In this document: piece by piece, positions 8,764 to 17,660 of the stretch
Layout of the letters: the number at the start of each line of letters is the position of its first letter
How positions within the stretch are numbered: the stretch's first letter is position 1
Notes under the pieces: generated by a model
Databases searched by the model: none
Seen by the model: only the letters and a program-made list of their open reading frames with translations
What the model was told of the DNA's origin: nothing
From: Clostridiales bacterium
GTDB lineage: Bacteria; Bacillota; Clostridia; Oscillospirales; Oscillospiraceae
Direction of reading: 5' to 3'
Assembly (NCBI GenBank): GCA_022768185.1
Contig: JALEMS010000021.1
Location: 1 to 64,000 of the forward strand
Length of the DNA: 64,000 bases
Translations under genes and position numbers: made by a program

Positions 8764-9353
8764 ACAGGCGGAGTGTGACGGTCAGCGTGGGCGCGCTGCT
8801 GCTGATGGCGCTGGTCTACTTTTTTGATGAAAACGGCATCTGCGCAGCGCTGCTGCTGGCGGCGGCCGTCCATGAAGCGGGGCATGTGCTGGCGCTGCGG
8901 ATGCTGGGGGCGCAGGTCACAGGGCTGCGGATCGAGCTGTCGGGGCTGTGTCTGGATTACCGGGGACGGCCCGGCCGCGCGGGCGAGGTGTTTGCCGCAG
9001 CAATGGGACCGGCGTTCGGGGCGGTGCTGGCAGTGGTGTGCGCGCTGGCCGGGCGGCGGTGGGAGAGTGAACTGCTGCTGTGCACGGCAGGGATCAGCTT
9101 GGTGCTGACGCTGTTCAATCTGCTGCCTGCCATGCCGCTTGACGGCGGGCGCATTCTTTCGGCGCTGCTGCCGCGCCGGTACGCAGCGCAGGTGCTGCGC
9201 TTTTCCGGGGTGATGTGCGCCTCGGCGCTCGTATGCGCGGGGCTGTGGTTTGCCTGGGCCGGGTGCGGTGCGGCGCTGACGCTGGCCGGACTTTATCTGA
9301 TGGGCTATTGTGTTTTGTACCAGCCTGTTGTAAAATATAAAAATCGGCCGTAG
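8760..9353 (+). CDS. spoIVFB: M50 intramembrane metalloprotease, SpoIVFB-like
   Basis: This 197-residue polytopic protein has the site-2-protease motifs HEAGH (about residue 38, HExxH) and NLLPAMPLDGG (second zinc motif) between hydrophobic helices. SpoIVFB cleaves pro-sigma-K within the membrane to release active sigma-K late in sporulation. It lacks the C-terminal CBS domain of the Bacillus enzyme; the sequence ends in a membrane helix and VVKYKNRP. It overlaps the SpoIVFA-like gene as ATGA, so the pair is translationally coupled. A second, unrelated M50 protease lies at 24411. Confidence 0.85.
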   Translation: MNRRSVTVSVGALLLMALVYFFDENGICAALLLAAAVHEAGHVLALRMLGAQVTGLRIELSGLCLDYRGRPGRAGEVFAAAMGPAFGAVLAVVCALAGRRWESELLLCTAGISLVLTLFNLLPAMPLDGGRILSALLPRRYAAQVLRFSGVMCASALVCAGLWFAWAGCGAALTLAGLYLMGYCVLYQPVVKYKNRP

Positions 9354-9437
9354 CGCGCCGAGAGCGGCCCCGGCAGGACGGGGCCTGTGCGCCGCGTGGC
9401 GCGTCTGCTGCGAAATCAGAGAAAACCGGAGGTTTGC

Positions 9438-11273
9438 ATGGACAAACGGCTGGAACGGATCCTGCCCCGGGTGCAGAAGCCTGCCCGCTACACGGGAGGC
9501 GAATACAATCAGATTATGAAGGACAAGCACAGCGTCCGGCTTCGGATGGCGCTGTGCTTCCCGGATATTTACGAGATCGGCATGTCCAATCTGGGTATGC
9601 GCATTCTCTACGGCTCGACCAATGAGATGGACGGCGTCTGGTGCGAGCGCGCCTACGCGCCCTGGGGCGACATGGAGGAGGAGATGCGGCGCGCGGGCGT
9701 GCCGCTGTATGCGCTTGAAAGCGGCGATCCGCTCTCCGAATTTGATGTGCTCGGCTTTTCGCTGGGCTATGAGATGGCCTATACCAGCGTGCTGAATATG
9801 CTGGATCTGGCCGGTATCCCGGTGCGCAGCGCCGACCGCCCGGAGCTTTTGCCGCTGGTGTTTGCCGGTGGGACCAGCTGCTGCAACCCGGAGCCAATGG
9901 CGGAATTCTTCGACCTGATGGTGGTGGGCGAGGGCGAGGAGATGAACGCGGATGTGCTGCGCCTGCTGATGCGGGCCAAGGACGAGGGCTGGAGCAAGCA
10001 GACTTTCCTGCGCGAGGCGGCGAAGATCGGGGGCGTGTACGTGCCCTCGCTGTACCGTCCGGTTTACGGGGAGGACGGCATGCTGACCGGCGTGGAGCGG
10101 GCCGGCGGCGCGCCGGAGCGCGTGACCAAGCGCATTGTCACCGATTTTGAACACAGCTATTTTCCGGAAAACCCCATCGTACCGTCGACGGAGATCGTGC
10201 ATGACCGCGTGAACCTGGAACTGTTCCGCGGCTGTATCCGCGGCTGCCGTTTCTGCCAGGCCGGCTGGGCCTACCGTCCGGTGCGCTACCGCAGCGCCGG
10301 GCGCTCAGTCGGCATGGGCATCCGCGCCGTGGAGAACACCGGCTATCAGGAGGCGTCGCTCGCCTCGCTGAGCACCAGCGATTATCCGGAGTTGCCCGCG
10401 CTGTGCGACGGACTGCTCGAGTGGTTTGAGCCGCGCAGCGTGAGCCTGTCGCTGCCGTCGCTGCGCGCGGACAACTTCTCCATGGAGCTGATGGACAAGG
10501 TGCAGCGTGTGCGCAAGTCCGGACTGACCTTTGCGCCGGAGGCAGGCTCTCAGCGCCTGCGCGACGCGATCAATAAGAATGTAACGGAGGACGCGCTGCT
10601 CAACACCTGCCGTATCGCCTTCAGCGGCGGCTGGAACACGGTGAAGCTGTATTTCATGCTGGGCCTGCCCACCGAGACGGATGAGGATGTGTTGGCCATC
10701 GCGGAGCTGGCCGATCATGTGCTGCACTGCTGGCGCACCCATGCCAGGAACAAGAATCGCGGCGTGCGCATCACGGTGTCCACCTCGTGCTTTGTGCCGA
10801 AGCCTCACACGCCTTTCCAGTGGGAGCCGCAGGTGACAATGGAGGAATACCTGCGCCGTGTGAAGCTGCTGCGCGACAACATGCGCGCCAAGAATGTGAC
10901 GTACAACTGGCACGACCCGGATACGTCGCTCATCGAGGCGGTGCTCTCGCGCGGCGACCGGCGGCTCGGCCCGGTGATCGAGGCGGTGTGGCGCGACGGC
11001 GGGCGGCTGGAGGCATGGGGAGAGTATTTCTCCTTCGAACGCTGGATGCGTATGTTTGCAAGGTGCGGCGTCGACCCGGCGTTTTATGCCAACCGCACCC
11101 GCGATCCCGGCGAGCGCCTTCCGTGGGATGTGATTGACCTGGGCGTCAACAAAGCCTGTCTGCAGCGCGAGCGTGAGGCAGCCTACGCCTCGCGTCTGAC
11201 GCCGGACTGTCGGGCCGGCTGCGCCGGGTGCGGGGCAAAGCTGCTGATGGGAAAGGAGTTCGTCTGTGAATAA
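9438..11273 (+). CDS. B12-binding-type radical SAM protein (TIGR03960 family)
   Basis: The 611-residue protein starts at an ATG behind GGAGG. The N-terminal part resembles a cobalamin-binding Rossmann region; the radical SAM CxxxCxxC cluster motif (CIRGCRFC) lies at about residues 266-273. The C-terminus has a Cys-rich tail (CRAGCAGCGAK). The family is conserved in Clostridia and almost always precedes a DUF2344/TIGR03936 gene, as here (8-bp overlap). The reaction is unknown; an RNA- or ribosome-modifying role is often assumed from the rplS/rplU neighbourhood. The 84-bp leader contains a strong hairpin GGCCCCG/CGGGGCC (9366-9385) without a T-run. Confidence 0.9.
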   Translation: MDKRLERILPRVQKPARYTGGEYNQIMKDKHSVRLRMALCFPDIYEIGMSNLGMRILYGSTNEMDGVWCERAYAPWGDMEEEMRRAGVPLYALESGDPLSEFDVLGFSLGYEMAYTSVLNMLDLAGIPVRSADRPELLPLVFAGGTSCCNPEPMAEFFDLMVVGEGEEMNADVLRLLMRAKDEGWSKQTFLREAAKIGGVYVPSLYRPVYGEDGMLTGVERAGGAPERVTKRIVTDFEHSYFPENPIVPSTEIVHDRVNLELFRGCIRGCRFCQAGWAYRPVRYRSAGRSVGMGIRAVENTGYQEASLASLSTSDYPELPALCDGLLEWFEPRSVSLSLPSLRADNFSMELMDKVQRVRKSGLTFAPEAGSQRLRDAINKNVTEDALLNTCRIAFSGGWNTVKLYFMLGLPTETDEDVLAIAELADHVLHCWRTHARNKNRGVRITVSTSCFVPKPHTPFQWEPQVTMEEYLRRVKLLRDNMRAKNVTYNWHDPDTSLIEAVLSRGDRRLGPVIEAVWRDGGRLEAWGEYFSFERWMRMFARCGVDPAFYANRTRDPGERLPWDVIDLGVNKACLQREREAAYASRLTPDCRAGCAGCGAKLLMGKEFVCE

Positions 11274-11928
11274 CAAGCTGCGCATTCGCTTTGAAAAGAC
11301 CGGGCGCGCCGTCTATGTGTCCCACCTGGACCTGATGCGCACGATGCAGCGCGCATTTCTGCGCGCCGGCTTTCCGCTGGCCTACAGCGAGGGCTTCAAT
11401 CCCCATGCGATTTTGTCCATGGCGCTGCCGCTTTCCGTCGGTATGGAGAGCGTGTGTGAGCTGATGGACTTTCGCCTGCGTGATCCCGCCGACCCGGCGG
11501 TGCTGCCGGAGCGACTGACGGCGGCCATGCCGGAGGGCATCCGGGTGCTGGAGGCCTACGAGCCGGAGCGTAAGTTTGCGCAGATCAAATGGCTGCATAT
11601 TTCCGGCCGGCTTGAATACGACCGGGCAGACCCCGCCGGAGCGGCCCGGCAGTTGACGGCGCTGTTTTCGCAGGAAGCGCTGGTTATCGTGCGGAAAACC
11701 AAGCGCGGCGAGGGCGAAGCGGACATCCGCCCGGCTGTCCGCGAGATTTCGTTTGCCCCTGGCGAGGGGCAGGTGACGTTGCAGGCGCTCATCTCCGCAC
11801 AGAATCCGACGCTCAACCCGACGCATCTGGTATCGGCTGTTGAGCGGTATCTGCCGGAGCTTATGCCGGACTTCACCGTTTTTCGCCGTGAGGCGCTGTT
11901 CGATGAGAATATGCAGGCATTCCGGTGA
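11266..11928 (+). CDS. DUF2344 radical SAM-associated protein (TIGR03936)
   Basis: A 220-residue protein beginning at GTG with SD AAGGAG inside the end of the radical SAM gene. The N-terminus (LRIRFEKTGRAVYVSHLDLMR, QRAFLRAG, SEGFNPH) is the hallmark of this family, which is fused to the C-terminus of the radical SAM protein in some species. That and the overlap argue that the two proteins act together. Function is unknown. Confidence 0.88.
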   Translation: MNNKLRIRFEKTGRAVYVSHLDLMRTMQRAFLRAGFPLAYSEGFNPHAILSMALPLSVGMESVCELMDFRLRDPADPAVLPERLTAAMPEGIRVLEAYEPERKFAQIKWLHISGRLEYDRADPAGAARQLTALFSQEALVIVRKTKRGEGEADIRPAVREISFAPGEGQVTLQALISAQNPTLNPTHLVSAVERYLPELMPDFTVFRREALFDENMQAFR

Positions 11929-11969
11929 GGCAGGGCACGCCGTTTCGGAGAAAACAGGAGAAAAAGCGC

Positions 11970-11998
11970 TTGCAAAATGTGTCTGGATATGCTAAAAT
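11970..11998 (+). promoter_or_regulatory. Sigma-A promoter of rplS
   Basis: TTGCAA (11970-11975), 17 bp, TAAAAT (11993-11998), with an extended -10 TG at 11989-11991. It leaves a leader of about 100 nt before rplS. Confidence 0.8.
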
Positions 11999-12004
11999 AC
12001 TTTG

Positions 12005-12070
12005 GCATGCGCAGGCGAGAGCCGCGCAGTGCGGTTTGATTAAAGACGGTCCGCTGATGCGCGGCTGCAT
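12005..12070 (+). promoter_or_regulatory. Structured rplS leader, L19-leader-like
   Basis: AGCCGCGCA (12020-12028) pairs exactly with TGCGCGGCT (12058-12066), and GCGG pairs with CCGC inside it. Ribosomal L19 leaders of Firmicutes bind L19 and repress its synthesis; this element is in the right place but I cannot match it to the known consensus by eye. There is no T-run, so control would act on translation. Confidence 0.4.
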
Positions 12071-12103
12071 CAAGAACGTCTATAAAAGGAAGGAAACCAG
12101 ATT

Positions 12104-12445
12104 ATGGACCTCATCAAGACTCTGACCCAGCAGTATATGAAGCCCGAGCTGCCTGCCATGAACGTCGGCGACACCGTGCGCGTCACCGTGCGCGTCGTGG
12201 AAGGCGCCCGTACCCGCACCCAGGCCTTCGACGGCACCATCATTGCCAAGAAGCATGGCGGCATCAACGAGACCATCACCGTCCGCCGCATTTCCTACAA
12301 TGTCGGCTGCGAAAAGGTCTTCCCCGTCCATTCCCCCACGATCGTCTCCGTCGAGACGCTGCGCCGCGGCAAGGTTCGCAGAGCCAAGCTCTACTACCTG
12401 CGTGACCGCGTGGGCAAGAAGGCGAAGGTTAAGGAGCGCCTGTAA
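12104..12445 (+). CDS. rplS: 50S ribosomal protein L19
   Basis: A 113-residue protein, typical length, with the L19 signatures PGDTVRV-like [41 protein letters not shown] and the basic tail [18 protein letters not shown]19 lies at the 30S-50S interface. It is a single-gene unit with its own promoter, structured leader and terminator. The SD is AAGGAAGG. Confidence 0.97.
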   Translation: MDLIKTLTQQYMKPELPAMNVGDTVRVTVRVVEGARTRTQAFDGTIIAKKHGGINETITVRRISYNVGCEKVFPVHSPTIVSVETLRRGKVRRAKLYYLRDRVGKKAKVKERL

Positions 12446-12458
12446 AATCGGCGATTGC

Positions 12459-12488
12459 AAAAAAAGCTGCCTTTCGGCAGCTTTTTTT
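12459..12488 (+). terminator. Terminator of rplS
   Basis: AAAGCTGCC pairs with GGCAGCTTT around TTTC and runs into seven T. Confidence 0.92.
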
Positions 12489-12489
12489 G

Positions 12490-12518
12490 TTGCCTGAACG
12501 CAGGGTTCGGTATATAAT
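12490..12518 (+). promoter_or_regulatory. Sigma-A promoter of the lepB operon
   Basis: TTGCCT (12490-12495), 17 bp, TATAAT (12513-12518), 72 bp upstream of lepB. It starts the run lepB-rbgA-rnhB-yraN-thrC. Confidence 0.8.
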
Positions 12519-12589
12519 ACGATATTATCCTCGGCACATGAACCTTTGGCAGAGTTTGCCGGAACCAAACAATGGGAGGCATATTTTAT

Positions 12590-13150
12590 ATGGCTGTAAA
12601 GCAGGCGCAAGTTCCAACTCCAAAAGTCCCGGGCGGAGAGCTGCGGGATTGGGTGCAGTGCATCCTCAGCGCCATCGTGGCCTGTGTGCTGGTGTTCGTA
12701 TTTGTCGGCCGTCTGGTGGACGTGGTCGGCAGTTCCATGTATCCGACGCTGGAAAACGGCGAGATGGTCATCATCTCCAGACTGTTTTTCCAGCCCAAAT
12801 ACGGAGATATCGTCGTACTGCAGCAGAAAAGCTATGACGAGGAGTGCATCATCAAGCGCGTCATTGCCACGGAGGGGCAGACGGTGGACATCGACTTCGA
12901 CAGGGGTGTCGTTTACGTGGACGGCAAGGCGCTGGACGAGCCGTATACCGCCGAGCCGACCTATGAGCGCGAGGACTTTGACGGCAAAGTGATCGTTCCG
13001 GAGGGCTGCGTTTTTGTCATGGGCGACAACCGCAACCATTCCACCGACAGCCGCCGTTCGACGATCGGCTTTGTCGATACGCGCTGCATCGTCGGCAAGG
13101 CATATGTGGTGGCGTTTCCGCTGAAAAATATAGGATCGGTGTATCGCTGA
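12590..13150 (+). CDS. lepB: Signal peptidase I
   Basis: The 186-residue enzyme cleaves signal peptides of exported proteins. A single N-terminal membrane helix (about residues 24-42) is followed by the catalytic domain with Ser49 (GSSMYPTL) and Lys89 (IIKRVIA), the Ser/Lys dyad, plus the box MGDNRNHSTDSR. The size and single anchor match the SipS type of Gram-positives. ATG 12590 is preferred over 12572 because it follows GGGAGG by 10 bp. The stop overlaps the ATG of rbgA. Confidence 0.95.
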   Translation: MAVKQAQVPTPKVPGGELRDWVQCILSAIVACVLVFVFVGRLVDVVGSSMYPTLENGEMVIISRLFFQPKYGDIVVLQQKSYDEECIIKRVIATEGQTVDIDFDRGVVYVDGKALDEPYTAEPTYEREDFDGKVIVPEGCVFVMGDNRNHSTDSRRSTIGFVDTRCIVGKAYVVAFPLKNIGSVYR

Positions 13151-14028
13151 TGGCACAGTATGAAAGAGTGGATGTAAACTGGTTCCCCGGCCACATGGCG
13201 AAGGCAAAGCGCCAGATCGCCGAGGACATGAAGCAGGTGGACGCGGTCTGCGAGATCGTCGACGCCCGCATTCCCATCGCCAGCCGCAACCCGGATATCG
13301 ACGAGCTGGCAGGGGACAAGCCGCGTCTGATGGCGCTCAACCGTGCAGATCTGGCCGATCCGGCGGTGACGGCGCGCTGGGCGGCGTGGTTTCGCGCAAA
13401 GGGCTTTGCTGTGCTGGAGACGGACGCCCGCTCCGGCAAGGGCACTGCGGCCTTCGCCGGCACGGTACGCACCCTGCTGCGGGACAAGCTTGAGGCCTAT
13501 GCGGCCCGGGGACAGACCGGGCGCACGCTGCGCGTCATGGTGGTGGGCATCCCAAACGTGGGGAAGTCTACCTTTATTAATAAAATAGCCCGGCGAAAGG
13601 CCGCGGCGGTGTCCGACCGGCCAGGCGTTACGCGCGGGCGGCAGTGGATCAGCGTCGACCGCGGGCTGGAGCTGCTGGATACGCCCGGTATCCTGCCGCC
13701 GCGTATCCAGTCGCCCGAGGCCGGCGAGGCGCTGGCCGTGACGGGTGCGGTGAAGGACGTCATCCTCGACCGTGAGACGCTGGCGGCAAACTTCCTGCTG
13801 CGTCTGCGTGACCGGTATCCCGGCGTAATCGAGGAACGCTATAAATTCTGTCCCGACCCGGAGGCAAACGGCTTTGCTCTGCTGGAGACGGCTGCACGAA
13901 AGCGCGGCTTTCTTGTCTCCGGCGGCGAGTGTGACACCGAGCGGATGAGCGCCATCCTGCTTGACGAATTTCGCGGGGGTAAGCTCGGACGTCTGAGTCT
14001 GGAATTCCCGCCGGAGGACGCGGTATGA
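13150..14028 (+). CDS. rbgA: Ribosome biogenesis GTPase A (YlqF)
   Basis: A 292-residue circularly permuted GTPase needed for late 50S assembly. In order: WFPGHMAKA near the N-terminus, G4 as NRAD (residues 64-67; usually NKxD), G1 [11 protein letters not shown]2/G3 with DTPG, then the C-terminal RNA-binding domain. The Lys-to-Arg change in G4 is unusual but conservative. rplS and rnhB beside it match the common Firmicutes order rplS-rbgA-rnhB. Confidence 0.95.
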   Translation: MAQYERVDVNWFPGHMAKAKRQIAEDMKQVDAVCEIVDARIPIASRNPDIDELAGDKPRLMALNRADLADPAVTARWAAWFRAKGFAVLETDARSGKGTAAFAGTVRTLLRDKLEAYAARGQTGRTLRVMVVGIPNVGKSTFINKIARRKAAAVSDRPGVTRGRQWISVDRGLELLDTPGILPPRIQSPEAGEALAVTGAVKDVILDRETLAANFLLRLRDRYPGVIEERYKFCPDPEANGFALLETAARKRGFLVSGGECDTERMSAILLDEFRGGKLGRLSLEFPPEDAV

Positions 14029-14627
14029 ACACGGAGCTGTGGACAGAGAAGGAACGCTTTCATGTGCAGGGCTTCACGCGGATCTGCGGTGTAGACGAGG
14101 CCGGACGCGGACCGCTGGCCGGCCCGGTGTGCGCTGCGGCGGTGATCCTGCCGCACGGCTGTATGCTGGAGGACCTGGACGATTCAAAAAAACTGACGGA
14201 AAAGCGCCGCGAGGCACTGTATGACCGCATCATCGGCCAGGCGGTCGCATACGGCATCGCCTTTGCGGAGGTGGAAGAGATTGAATCGCTCAACATCCTG
14301 CAGGCAACGTTCCTGGCCATGCGCCGTGCCGTGGCTCAGCTTGACCCGCAGCCGGAGTTGGCGCTCATCGACGGAAACCGCGACCCGGGCCTGACCGTTC
14401 CGAGTCAATGCCTTGTCGGCGGAGACCGGCGCTGCGCCGATATCGCTGCGGCGTCCGTGCTGGCCAAGGTCACGAGAGACCGGTATATGCGAGAACTGGC
14501 ACAACGGTATCCGGAATACGGCTTCGAGCAGCACAAGGGCTACGGTACGCGCGCGCATTATGCCGCGCTGCGCGAATTCGGGCCGTGTCCGGCACACCGC
14601 TTGTCGTTTCTCCGGAAGATGCACTGA
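14025..14627 (+). CDS. rnhB: Ribonuclease HII
   Basis: This 200-residue enzyme removes RNA from RNA-DNA hybrids and single ribonucleotides from [18 protein letters not shown] supplies the first two acidic catalytic residues, LIDGNRDP the third, and [13 protein letters not shown] and HKGYGTRAH are family motifs. It overlaps rbgA by 4 bp. Confidence 0.96.
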   Translation: MNTELWTEKERFHVQGFTRICGVDEAGRGPLAGPVCAAAVILPHGCMLEDLDDSKKLTEKRREALYDRIIGQAVAYGIAFAEVEEIESLNILQATFLAMRRAVAQLDPQPELALIDGNRDPGLTVPSQCLVGGDRRCADIAAASVLAKVTRDRYMRELAQRYPEYGFEQHKGYGTRAHYAALREFGPCPAHRLSFLRKMH

Positions 14628-14642
14628 GTGCGGAGGCGCACG

Positions 14643-14996
14643 ATGGATGCTCATACCCGCGGACAATGGGGAGAAGACCGCGCAGCCGCCTGGCTGCGGC
14701 GTCGCTTCTGGCGCATTCTGGAACGCAATTTCACCTGCCGGATGGGCGAGATTGACCTCATTGCCTGCAATCGGCGTTATGTGATCTTCGTGGAGGTCAA
14801 GCTGCGGCGCGACGCCTCGTTTGCCGAGGCACGCGAATTCGTCTCCTATGCCAAGCAGCGCCGGATCATCGCTGCGGCCGGTCTCTGGCTGCAGCGCCAT
14901 CCAACGCAGCTTCAGCCCCGCTTTGACGTCATCGAGGTGTATGACGGCGGGGGGCATGTCCGGATCAAACAGATTGAGAATGCCTTTGAGGCATGA
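14643..14996 (+). CDS. yraN: UPF0102 (YraN) endonuclease-fold protein
   Basis: A 117-residue protein with the YraN motifs GQWGEDRAAAWL, MGEIDLIA and FVEVKLR, the acidic and Lys residues of a restriction-endonuclease-like fold. Its role is unsettled; genetic neighbours point to nucleic-acid repair or recombination. The ATG at 14643 has SD GGAGG, better than the GTG at 14628. It follows rnhB as in many Firmicutes. Confidence 0.9.
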   Translation: MDAHTRGQWGEDRAAAWLRRRFWRILERNFTCRMGEIDLIACNRRYVIFVEVKLRRDASFAEAREFVSYAKQRRIIAAAGLWLQRHPTQLQPRFDVIEVYDGGGHVRIKQIENAFEA

Positions 14997-15007
14997 AGGA
15001 GGATATC

Positions 15008-16483
15008 ATGAAATACTACAGCACCAGAGACAACAGCATGCGCGTGGATGCGGCCCAGGCCATTGCCTGCGGCCTGGCTCCGGATGGCGGCCTGTTCGTG
15101 CCGGAGTGCGTTCCGGAGATCACGGAGGACGCACTGCATGCCATGCGAATGCTTTCTACCTATCAGGAGCGCGCAGCATACATCATGAAGCGCTATCTTG
15201 AGGACTTTACCGCCGAGGAGCTGAGCGCGTTTGTTCAGGCTGCATACGGCGAGAATTTTGACGATGCGGCCATCGCTCCGGTGCACGATCTGGATGCGGG
15301 CACCTCGTTTCTCGAGCTGTGGCATGGACCGACCTGCGCCTTCAAGGATATGGCGCTGCAGATGCTGCCGCATTTGCTGACGGCCTCGCTGAAAAAGTGC
15401 GGAGAGAAGCGCAGGGTGTGCATCCTCGTCGCCACCAGCGGCGACACCGGAAAGGCTGCGCTTGAGGGCTTTGCCGACGTGCCGAACACGAAAATCTGCG
15501 TGTTCTATCCGAAAAACGGCGTTTCGGAGATCCAGCGCCTGCAGATGGTGACGCAGCGCGGCAAAAATGTGCAGGTTTGTGCCGTTGCGGGCAACTTTGA
15601 CGACGCGCAGACCGGCGTGAAGGCAATCTTCGGCGATGAGGCGTTCGCCAGCGAACTGAGCCGACGCAAGTGGTTTTTGTCCTCGGCCAACTCCATCAAC
15701 TGGGGCCGTCTGCTGCCGCAGATCGTATACTATTTCTCGGCCTACTGCGATCTGGTCAGCGAGGGACGTGTCGCGCTGGGCGCGCCGGTGAACTTCGTTG
15801 TGCCGACCGGTAACTTCGGCAACATCCTGGCCGGCTGGTACGCCAGACAGATGGGTCTGCCTGTGGGCCGGCTGATTTGTGCCTCCAACGAAAACAACGT
15901 GCTGACTGATTTCATCCGGACCGGTGTGTACGATCGCAACCGCACCTTCCACACCACCATTTCGCCCTCGATGGACATCCTCATTTCCTCGAACCTCGAG
16001 CGCCTGCTGTTCATGCTCTGCAAGGATCCGGCACAGGTGCGCGGCTACATGGACGAGTTGAAGCGGAACGGCCGCTATGCCGTGAGCGACGAGATTCGCT
16101 CGGCGGTGCAGGCGGAGTTTTCCGCCGGCTTCTGCGACGATGCACGCACCAAGGACGCCATCGCCCGCGTTTTCCGCGAGCATGGCTATCTGATGGATAC
16201 GCACACCGCCGTCGCCTATCAGGTGCTGTGCGATTACCGGGAACAGACCGGAGACCAGACGCCCGCCGTCGTGGTGTCCACGGCAAGCCCCTTCAAGTTC
16301 GCTGCCGACGTGCTGGAGGCGCTCGGCGCAAAGGCGGGGGCAGACCCGCTGGCGGAGCTGTCCAAAGCAGCGGCCCTGCCGGTGCCCAGACCGCTGGCCC
16401 ATCTGCACAACCTGAAGGTGCGCTTTTCCGGCTCGGTGGAGAAGGAGAAGATGGAGCAGATCGTCGACCGCTTTGTACGCTGA
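15008..16483 (+). CDS. thrC: Threonine synthase
   Basis: The 491-residue PLP enzyme converts O-phosphohomoserine to threonine. The PLP lysine lies in TCAFKDMALQ; ATSGDTGKAALEG binds the phosphate, and VPTGNFGNILAGWYA is a family motif. Length fits the longer bacterial class that starts with YYSTRD. ATG 15008 has AAGGAGG five bases upstream and replaces ATG 14993. It ends the lepB run; no other threonine gene is near. Confidence 0.95.
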   Translation: MKYYSTRDNSMRVDAAQAIACGLAPDGGLFVPECVPEITEDALHAMRMLSTYQERAAYIMKRYLEDFTAEELSAFVQAAYGENFDDAAIAPVHDLDAGTSFLELWHGPTCAFKDMALQMLPHLLTASLKKCGEKRRVCILVATSGDTGKAALEGFADVPNTKICVFYPKNGVSEIQRLQMVTQRGKNVQVCAVAGNFDDAQTGVKAIFGDEAFASELSRRKWFLSSANSINWGRLLPQIVYYFSAYCDLVSEGRVALGAPVNFVVPTGNFGNILAGWYARQMGLPVGRLICASNENNVLTDFIRTGVYDRNRTFHTTISPSMDILISSNLERLLFMLCKDPAQVRGYMDELKRNGRYAVSDEIRSAVQAEFSAGFCDDARTKDAIARVFREHGYLMDTHTAVAYQVLCDYREQTGDQTPAVVVSTASPFKFAADVLEALGAKAGADPLAELSKAAALPVPRPLAHLHNLKVRFSGSVEKEKMEQIVDRFVR

Positions 16484-16488
16484 AACAG

Positions 16489-16562
16489 CATACAGGCCGG
16501 CTGATCCGGCCGGCCCGCTTCTGTATGGTATGTATGCAGGGAAGCCGGGAGGCTCCCCTGCG
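16489..16562. terminator. Nested hairpins between convergent genes
   Basis: CATACAG (16489-16495) pairs with CTGTATG (16521-16527) around an inner GGCCGG/CCGGCC hairpin; GCAGGG...CCCTGC forms a second hairpin at about 16536-16562. They lie between the converging thrC and DUF1540 genes and probably mark transcript ends, but neither has a clear T-run. Confidence 0.35.
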
Positions 16563-16570
16563 GCAGTGCG

Positions 16571-16750
16571 TCAGCCCTGGGATTTGGGGACGAACGTGGA
16601 GCAGTAGGTCTCGCCCTTCTTCGTGGCGTTCTCGTTCTGAACGGTGATCTGTTCTGCCGTGCAGCGATTGAGCAGGCCATGATACTTGCAGTTGGTGACC
16701 TGGCAGCCGACGTTCTTGACGCAGTCGCATCCGCTTTTGGAATCCTTCAT
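16571..16750 (-). CDS. DUF1540 domain small Cys-rich protein
   Basis: A 59-residue minus-strand protein, the only one in the core part of the window. It carries the DUF1540 pattern CxxxxCxxxxxxxCxA: GCQVTNCKYHG, NRCTAEQITV, CSTFVP, with two further Cys near the N-terminus (CDCVKN). The conserved Cys suggest a small metal site. Function unknown; family members are common in spore-forming Clostridia. The ATG at 16750 has SD CGGAGG, so the upstream ATG belongs to the SD region. The gene diverges from the metallophosphoesterase gene. Confidence 0.85.
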   Translation of the reverse strand: MKDSKSGCDCVKNVGCQVTNCKYHGLLNRCTAEQITVQNENATKKGETYCSTFVPKSQG

Positions 16751-16839
16751 TTGACGCCTCCGCATTTGAAAGTATTGGGGATCGCTGAGTTAAGTATTTT
16801 CATATCTCCAAAAAAATATACCGGGAACGGAGAGTTTTT

Positions 16840-17526
16840 ATGTCGTTATATGCCATCGGCGACACGCATCTTTCCTTCGGTTGTGCCAAGCCCATGGACG
16901 TTTTCGGCGGCCGGTGGGAAAACTATGTTGAGAAGCTCCGCGAGGGGCTGAGCGTGCTGACGGACGACGATGTGTGCGTCATCTGCGGCGATATCAGCTG
17001 GGGTATGAGCCTGCAGCAGGCGCTGCCGGACTTTCAGTTTCTTGACGGATTTCCCGGGCGCAAGCTTCTGCTCAAGGGCAACCACGATTACTGGTGGGGC
17101 ACCCGTTCGAGCATGGAGAGCTTCCTGACGGCCAACGGCCTGCGCACGCTGGAATTTCTGCACAACAGCTGCAGCTTTTATGGGGGCACGGCGCTGTGCG
17201 GTACCCGCGGCTGGTTTTATGAGGAGGAGAAGGGCGAGGCGCACGACCGGAAAATCATGCTGCGCGAGGTGGGGCGGCTGGAAGCCTCGCTGCGCCTGGC
17301 GGGCGACGCACCGAAAATCTGCTTTCTGCACTACCCGCCGAAATACGACGATTACGAGTGTCCGGAACTGCTCGACGTGATGGAATGCTACGGCGTACAC
17401 CGCTGTATTTACGGCCATATTCACGGCTATGGGCACGCCCGCGCCTTCCGCGGCACCCACCGGGGCGTCTCTTATGAGCTGGCGTCCGCCGACTATCTGT
17501 CCTTTCGGCCGCTTCGCCTGATCTGA
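16840..17526 (+). CDS. Metallophosphoesterase
   Basis: A 228-residue calcineurin-like phosphoesterase with the full metal set: GDTHLS, GDISWG, GNHDYWW, FLHYPP and GHIHGYG. No membrane segment or signal peptide is seen, so it is cytosolic. The substrate cannot be told from sequence; members of this clade are annotated as YkuE-like phosphohydrolases. SD is ACGGAGAG. It stands alone between the DUF1540 gene and tig. Confidence 0.9.
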   Translation: MSLYAIGDTHLSFGCAKPMDVFGGRWENYVEKLREGLSVLTDDDVCVICGDISWGMSLQQALPDFQFLDGFPGRKLLLKGNHDYWWGTRSSMESFLTANGLRTLEFLHNSCSFYGGTALCGTRGWFYEEEKGEAHDRKIMLREVGRLEASLRLAGDAPKICFLHYPPKYDDYECPELLDVMECYGVHRCIYGHIHGYGHARAFRGTHRGVSYELASADYLSFRPLRLI

Positions 17527-17571
17527 ATGAGAAAAAATGTTCGATTTCTGCAATAAGCCGTACAATAATGT

Positions 17572-17600
17572 TTGCAAAATAAAAAGGAATCTGATATACT
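17572..17600 (+). promoter_or_regulatory. Sigma-A promoter of tig
   Basis: TTGCAA (17572-17577), 17 bp, TATACT (17595-17600), about 60 bp before the tig start. Confidence 0.8.
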
Positions 17601-17660
17601 TTAGCGAGTATTTTGATTTCACTTTCCAAATATATTTTGGAAGCACAGGAGGAAACCGTA

